10,602 nucleotides of DNA from WLWS01 sp047638675 (lineage in GTDB: Bacteria; Pseudomonadota; Gammaproteobacteria; Eutrophobiales; Eutrophobiaceae). The position numbers and the translations under genes are program-made. The stretch's first letter is position 1. Every line of letters begins with the position of its first letter. The notes under the pieces are model-generated. The model was given only the letters and a program-made list of their open reading frames with translations, made no database searches and was not told where the DNA came from. The DNA is taken from NCBI GenBank assembly GCA_047638675.1, contig JBLIML010000129.1, forward strand, positions 1 to 10,602. The letters are read 5' to 3'. Shown one piece after another: positions 7,225 through 10,602 of the stretch.

Positions 7225-8319
7225 TTATCCTTCTACTATCTGCGGTTTCAAGTTTGGTACTACATGTTCACCCATTAATTTGATGGTTTCCAGATTATCT
7301 TCTTCTGTGGCACCCACAACCTCAAGCAAAGGCAAATTCAGACCTGCATCCACAAGCTCCTGCGTGATTTCAAGACAATCTTCCGGGTTACCAGAGATAA
7401 CAGTGAACTTACGCATCATTTCATCTGTTACTAAATGCGTCACATTATCCTGGGTGCCGGCGGCAATCGCCTCGCGGAAAGGTTCCCAGGCAGAATCAGG
7501 CAAGCCGGAGCCGGCCAGGATGACATCATTTTTTATGTTACGGATTTTGTTGACAACATAGGTACCCGTGTAGCTTCGAGTGGCATCGCGCGCCTTATCA
7601 CCGTCTTTCGAACAGGCGGTTAAAATCACGCCACCAACGGGGAAGTCTGCAGGTAATTTACGACCGGCCTTTTCTGCGCCCTTGGTCATATTATCGATTG
7701 CATATTTTAAAAATGCGGGTGATGTCAGACCAGCAGTCAACATACCGTCACTTTCCCGGCCACTCAATCGTTGCATAAATGGGCCTGTCGCTCCCACGTA
7801 TATCGGGATCTCAGTACGCAAGCCGTCACCCGCTCTGTCGTAAGCAGGCATGGAAGACTCAAAAAAATCGCCTTTATAAGAATAGGCTTCACCACTAAAG
7901 ATTTTTCGCATGATATCTATCGATTCATGATGGACTTTCACGGGCTTCATCACATCAATATCGTATTCAAGATATTCGATACCCACCTTGCCTACACCAA
8001 TGCCCATGATGAAACGACCATTGGACAATTCGTCGATGGCCGCGGCCTCAGAGGCTTGCACCGTAGGATGCCTTATATAGGGGGAAGTAATACCCAGACC
8101 GACAGGGATTTTTTTGGTCGCAAGCGCAACAGCTGCGAGCGTGGCAAAACAACCTCGTGATTCCAAACCGTATTGACGGAACCAATGGTAGGCCTCGGCG
8201 ATCCAGAAACCGCCCATCATATTGGAGGCCTCAGTCTGCGCGGCATATTTCTGCATCGATGACATTGGCTCATAAGATTTGAAGATGACACCTACTTTCG
8301 GACTAACAGAAGTACTCAT
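7225..8319 (-). CDS. Luciferase-like (LLM) oxidoreductase, possibly F420/FO-dependent
   Basis: A 364-residue TIM-barrel protein of the bacterial luciferase-like superfamily. Members use FMNH2 as monooxygenases or coenzyme F420 as hydride carrier. Family hallmarks are FWIAEAYHW near residues 38-46, the run ATLAAVALATKKIPVGLGI, then TSPYIRHPTVQASEAAAIDE and LSNGRFIMGIGVG (98-110), the conserved barrel segment before the cofactor phosphate site. The overall pattern recalls methylenetetrahydromethanopterin reductase-like, F420-binding members more than alkanesulfonate monooxygenases. The FO synthase in the same locus supports a deazaflavin cofactor; FMN use is the alternative. The start is placed at the fourth codon of the longest frame (8319), because the AGGAG site (8331-8335) is 11 bases from it but only 2 bases from the first ATG at 8328. 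As first gene of the tight LLM-FAH-M20 run it probably carries out the pathway's first or second oxidative or reductive step. Confidence 0.88.
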   Translation of the reverse strand: MSTSVSPKVGVIFKSYEPMSSMQKYAAQTEASNMMGGFWIAEAYHWFRQYGLESRGCFATLAAVALATKKIPVGLGITSPYIRHPTVQASEAAAIDELSNGRFIMGIGVGKVGIEYLEYDIDVMKPVKVHHESIDIMRKIFSGEAYSYKGDFFESSMPAYDRAGDGLRTEIPIYVGATGPFMQRLSGRESDGMLTAGLTSPAFLKYAIDNMTKGAEKAGRKLPADFPVGGVILTACSKDGDKARDATRSYTGTYVVNKIRNIKNDVILAGSGLPDSAWEPFREAIAAGTQDNVTHLVTDEMMRKFTVISGNPEDCLEITQELVDAGLNLPLLEVVGATEEDNLETIKLMGEHVVPNLKPQIVEG

Positions 8320-8330
8320 TTTTAACATAT

Positions 8331-8335
8331 CTCCT
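8331..8335 (-). promoter_or_regulatory. Ribosome binding site AGGAG of the LLM gene
   Basis: AGGAG on the minus strand. Its spacing to the ATG at 8328 is 2 bases, too short for efficient initiation; to the in-frame ATG at 8319 it is 11 bases, slightly long but workable. It therefore favours the downstream start. Confidence 0.6.
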
Positions 8336-8565
8336 AAATTGGTTCCCAGGACGAATCATTCCTGACGTTTGGTTGCTAGTTTGCACTGACACTACTTATC
8401 TTGTTATCACCTGTATCTCAAGGTGCTCCCCGAGAATGACGAGTTCATGAAAGTACCATGTGCTTACCTATAATAAAACATAGTAATACCCAGAGCAGCG
8501 CTCGTCTTGCCTTTTAACGTCCTGGTGCTTGACTGCCGGTGCAATGAACCTACAAGCCTTACAGA
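8336..8565 (-). promoter_or_regulatory. Intergenic regulatory region between the regulator gene and the LLM-led operon
   Basis: About 230 bases without a gene, the expected site of the promoter and AraC-type operator for the LLM-led operon. Seen here are a TATTAT hexamer on the minus strand (8470-8475) with no good -35 box, as is common for activator-dependent promoters; an 8-bp perfect palindrome TTCATGAA (8444-8451); a CACCT/AGGTG inverted repeat (8408-8425); a CAGGA/TCCTG inverted repeat (8347-8364); and GAGC-AGC-GCTC (8493-8503). None has a following T-run to mark a clear terminator for the regulator gene. GCTTGAC (8527-8533) followed by TGCAAT (8540-8545) has a similar copy before the molybdenum hydroxylase gene. 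Promoter placement is tentative. Confidence 0.4.
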
Positions 8566-9504
8566 TCAACTTGCTTCTGTCGCCCGCATTCGTAGCTCGG
8601 TCGGGGAAATGCCGAAGCGGCTTCGAAAAGTACGACTAAAATGCGCTGAATCGTTAAAACCCCGGCGGAAGGCGATCTCGCTGATGCGAGCCTGGGTCTG
8701 TGTGGGATCCAGTAAATCACTACGCGCCGCCTTCAGACGTTGCTCCCACACCCACTTGAGCACAGTCGTACCGGATTCCCGAAACAAACTGTGTAAATAT
8801 CGCGTGGAGATGCCATTTCCTTTAGCTATTTTATCTGGTGTTAAATCACTATCCATATAATTCTCTTCAATATAGGTAAAGATACGATTTAACAGATCGG
8901 TATGTCTGGGCGCGGTCTTCGAAACACTGGGCTTGATAATCGCCCTGGTCAGTGCGGCGGTCAACTCCAGCAGGCTTTGCGTTAAGGTAAACTGCTCTGT
9001 CACGTTAAGACTCTCAGATTCAAAGGCCACAGATTTGAGCAATTCATTGACGACGCGACCCAGTCCCTTGTTTGGCAGGTGGCCGATGATGGCCTTCTCT
9101 TCACAATTTGTCAGTCTTTGTTTAAAGACAGCGTGAGGAATACGCACGATAAGACGGCGGCTGGTGATTTCATACTCAATCGTATAGGGCAAGCCACCCG
9201 TCATTAACGCCAGATCACCGGGTTTCATTATGTAGACTTTATCCGCTTGCTGAATGGTGGCCCTGCCCTCCAGCAAAGTGGTCAGAAAATAATCATGATT
9301 GGCATCTTCAACAATGTGATTAGGGTGGCGCTTGATAACCACAGGATCAATCCTGATATCCAGGACGCTTAGCCCTCCAGGCAAACTGATTTCCTTACAG
9401 GAGAAATCACCGAAATCCACGCCGCTCAGCTCCTGAGTGTCAACGCCTGCGAGGGTGTTGGTCACAGACTCTTTCAGTTTCTCCAGTTTATTGTCTTTGC
9501 TCAT
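8566..9504 (-). CDS. AraC/XylS-family transcriptional regulator
   Basis: A 312-residue regulator. The N-terminal part (about residues 40-185) is a cupin-like effector and dimerisation domain of the AraC-binding type, with short strands such as VYIMKPGDLALMTGG, the usual barrel pattern. The C-terminal part (about 205-305) is a complete AraC DNA-binding domain with two helix-turn-helix units: LTPDKIAKGNGISTRYLHSL, then ISEIAFRRGFNDSAHFSRTF and the closing RFGISPTELR. Such proteins usually activate catabolic genes when they bind a pathway compound. It lies between the LLM-led operon (same strand, downstream) and the divergent molybdenum hydroxylase gene, well placed to control both. The longest frame opens with TTG at 9507; the ATG directly after it (9504) is the more likely start. 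No good Shine-Dalgarno is visible before either, suggesting low expression, which is common for regulators. The effector is unknown. Confidence 0.93.
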   Translation of the reverse strand: MSKDNKLEKLKESVTNTLAGVDTQELSGVDFGDFSCKEISLPGGLSVLDIRIDPVVIKRHPNHIVEDANHDYFLTTLLEGRATIQQADKVYIMKPGDLALMTGGLPYTIEYEITSRRLIVRIPHAVFKQRLTNCEEKAIIGHLPNKGLGRVVNELLKSVAFESESLNVTEQFTLTQSLLELTAALTRAIIKPSVSKTAPRHTDLLNRIFTYIEENYMDSDLTPDKIAKGNGISTRYLHSLFRESGTTVLKWVWEQRLKAARSDLLDPTQTQARISEIAFRRGFNDSAHFSRTFRSRFGISPTELRMRATEAS

Positions 9505-9579
9505 CAAGTTTTACAACAGTATTTAAAAGGGAAATGTATAAAGGAGCCGATTTTACGCTTTAGCCCTGAGGTAATCTAG

Positions 9580-9608
9580 ATTATAAGCGAGACCCCTGTT
9601 TCTCCCAG
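9580..9608 (-). promoter_or_regulatory. Candidate sigma-70 promoter of the AraC-family gene
   Basis: On the minus strand a perfect TATAAT (9580-9585) has CTGGGA (9603-9608, 3 of 6 matches to TTGACA) 17 bases upstream. Transcription would start near 9573, leaving a leader of about 70 bases before the ATG. The -10 match is strong and the -35 weak. Confidence 0.45.
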
Positions 9609-9643
9609 CTAAGCAATCGGGCTTAAAGCTAACTACGCTCACA

Positions 9644-9672
9644 TTGACTCACTGCCCTGCTGACATTATCCT
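9644..9672 (+). promoter_or_regulatory. Candidate sigma-70 promoter of the molybdenum hydroxylase gene
   Basis: TTGACT (9644-9649) and TATCCT (9667-9672) are separated by 17 bases, with 5 of 6 and 4 of 6 consensus matches. Transcription would begin near 9679, giving a leader of about 78 bases before the ATG at 9757. It lies about 60 bases from the regulator's candidate promoter, back to back, so one bound regulator could act on both. Confidence 0.45.
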
Positions 9673-9710
9673 CTCCTGCTCACAGGCTTGACGACATGCA
9701 ATTTTATCAC

Positions 9711-9736
9711 GCAGCCAAAACGTAATTCCTGGCTGC
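9711..9736 (+). repeat. Inverted repeat GCAGCCA/TGGCTGC in the leader of the molybdenum hydroxylase gene
   Basis: Perfect 7-bp arms (9711-9717 and 9730-9736) with a 12-base loop, ending 3 bases before the AGGAGG ribosome site. In RNA it would form a GC-rich stem next to the Shine-Dalgarno, so it could tune translation. As DNA it could be a protein-binding site downstream of the promoter. The arms are followed by CTCAGG, not a T-run, so it is not a terminator. Confidence 0.45.
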
Positions 9737-9739
9737 CTC

Positions 9740-9745
9740 AGGAGG
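9740..9745 (+). promoter_or_regulatory. Strong ribosome binding site AGGAGG
   Basis: A full-consensus Shine-Dalgarno 11 bases before the ATG at 9757. It fixes the start of the FAD-binding subunit gene and predicts good translation. Confidence 0.75.
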
Positions 9746-9756
9746 TTATACCGCTC

Positions 9757-10602
9757 ATGTACCCGCAACCATTTCGTTATCATCGCCCCCATACGCTCAA
9801 AGACGCCATAACACTCCTGGCTGAGCTCGGAGAAGGCGCAAAGCCGCTGGCTGGCGGACAGTCACTTATCCCCATTTTGAAAATGCGCATGGACGAGCCC
9901 TCCGACCTGGTTGATATCACCCGATTGCCGGAGTTGAGTGCCATAACGAATGAGAAGGGCATTATTAGTATCGGTGCCCTGTGCACACATTCTCAAATCG
10001 CCCTTTCCGAGGTAGCCACTCTGGTGCCCATCCTTAAGGATTGCGCCGGCGGCATAGCCGATCCCCAGGTACGTAGCCTCGGCACTATCGGTGGTTCGGT
10101 GAGCGTGGCCGACCCGAGTAGTGACTGGCCTGCCCTGCTTCATGTGCTTCAGTCCAATATTGTCTGCCAGGGCCCAAATGGAAGTCGTACGATTTCCATC
10201 AGAGATTTTATAGTGGATTCTTATACGACCTCCCTTGGGGATGCTGAGCTTGTGACGGCAATTCAATTTAAATTGCCTCCGGCGAATAGTGGAGGCGCTT
10301 ACATTGGCTTCAAAAAAGCGGCACCCTCCTACCCAGCGGCTTCGGTGGGGATCCAGTTAACCTTAGGGGAGAATGATAGCTGTGTGGATGTCCGTCTTGC
10401 CCTGGGTTCCGCCGGCCCCAAACCGGTGACGTCGGAAGCAGCAGAAGCCATACTTAAGGGCAAGGTACTTACAGGCGACTTATTAAAAGAAGCCGCCGAA
10501 AAGATTGTTGAAGCCTCTGATCCACCCTCAGATGCCAGGGGCTCGTCTGAATTCAAACGTGTGATGCTAAAATCACTTTTCAGGAAAACCGCCACTACCG
10601 CG
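9757..10602 (+). CDS. Molybdenum hydroxylase FAD-binding (CoxM/XdhB-like) subunit, 3' end outside window
   Basis: An open frame of 282 codons reaching the right edge without a stop; relatives are about 285-295 residues, so only a few codons are probably missing. It is the medium, FAD-binding subunit of xanthine oxidase-family enzymes (CO dehydrogenase, xanthine, nicotinate and quinoline-type hydroxylases). The N-terminal FAD-binding PCMH-type domain shows AGGQSLIPILKMR (residues 32-44) and LGTIGGSVSVADPSSDWPA (108-126), the two flavin-contacting glycine-rich motifs. The C-terminal CO dehydrogenase flavoprotein domain begins around 175 and includes GFKKAAPSYPAASVG. The subunit passes electrons from the 2Fe-2S small subunit to FAD. 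A molybdopterin large subunit and an iron-sulfur small subunit should follow downstream. It is transcribed away from the AraC regulator with a strong ribosome site. The substrate is set by the unseen large subunit, so CO oxidation should not be assumed. Confidence 0.92.
   Translation, partial: MYPQPFRYHRPHTLKDAITLLAELGEGAKPLAGGQSLIPILKMRMDEPSDLVDITRLPELSAITNEKGIISIGALCTHSQIALSEVATLVPILKDCAGGIADPQVRSLGTIGGSVSVADPSSDWPALLHVLQSNIVCQGPNGSRTISIRDFIVDSYTTSLGDAELVTAIQFKLPPANSGGAYIGFKKAAPSYPAASVGIQLTLGENDSCVDVRLALGSAGPKPVTSEAAEAILKGKVLTGDLLKEAAEKIVEASDPPSDARGSSEFKRVMLKSLFRKTATTA

Noticed and set aside
8507..8860. 117-codon plus-strand open frame overlapping the end of the AraC gene
   Set aside because: Most of it is antisense to the conserved helix-turn-helix domain. 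The upstream TATAAT at 8469-8474 has no -35 partner and there is no Shine-Dalgarno at the start.
9862..10266. 134-codon minus-strand open frame opposite the molybdenum hydroxylase subunit
   Set aside because: The plus-strand frame carries clear FAD-binding motifs and a full-consensus ribosome site; the antisense frame has none.
9757..10602. Calling the molybdenum hydroxylase subunit a carbon monoxide dehydrogenase
   Set aside because: The FAD subunit does not determine substrate, and the large subunit with its active-site loop is outside the window; the neighbouring genes fit heterocycle or amide catabolism better.

Overview
The window reads as chromosomal DNA from a proteobacterium, most likely a gammaproteobacterium. 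The evidence is moderate GC, Shine-Dalgarno-led genes, AraC/XylS-type control and proteobacterial-looking enzyme families; I cannot name a species. No mobile element, tRNA, rRNA or CRISPR array was seen.

Layout. The genes on the minus strand, in transcription order (right to left), are: an AraC-family regulator (8566-9504); a luciferase-like monooxygenase/oxidoreductase, LLM (7225-8319); a fumarylacetoacetate hydrolase (FAH)-family enzyme (6299-7219); an M20 amidohydrolase/deacylase (5005-6279); a two-domain CofG-CofH FO synthase, FbiC type (2536-4923); a PuuE/allantoinase-like polysaccharide deacetylase (1530-2405); a homocitrate/isopropylmalate synthase-like enzyme (147-1340); and the first 37 codons of a ketopantoate reductase-like dehydrogenase that leaves the window at base 1. 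Divergent from the regulator, the plus strand carries the FAD-binding (CoxM-like) subunit of a molybdenum hydroxylase (9757 to the right edge). Its small and large subunits would be expected just beyond the window.

Interpretation. LLM, FAH and M20 are packed 5 and 19 bases apart and look co-transcribed. The later genes are separated by 81, 130, 189 and 33 bases and may belong to the same unit or to linked sub-operons. The set looks like a regulated catabolic pathway: hydroxylation of a substrate by a molybdenum hydroxylase, redox attack or ring opening by the LLM enzyme, C-N bond hydrolysis by the PuuE-like and M20 enzymes, then processing of a keto acid by the FAH, synthase-like and PanE-like enzymes. 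A nitrogen heterocycle or cyclic amide is the natural guess for the substrate, but this is inference.

The notable point is the FO synthase inside this locus. FO is the deazaflavin core of coenzyme F420, which is uncommon in proteobacteria. Its position suggests that the deazaflavin is made for the neighbouring LLM enzyme. The other F420 genes (cofC, cofD, cofE) are not in the window. The M20 protein also shows substitutions at usual metal-site positions.
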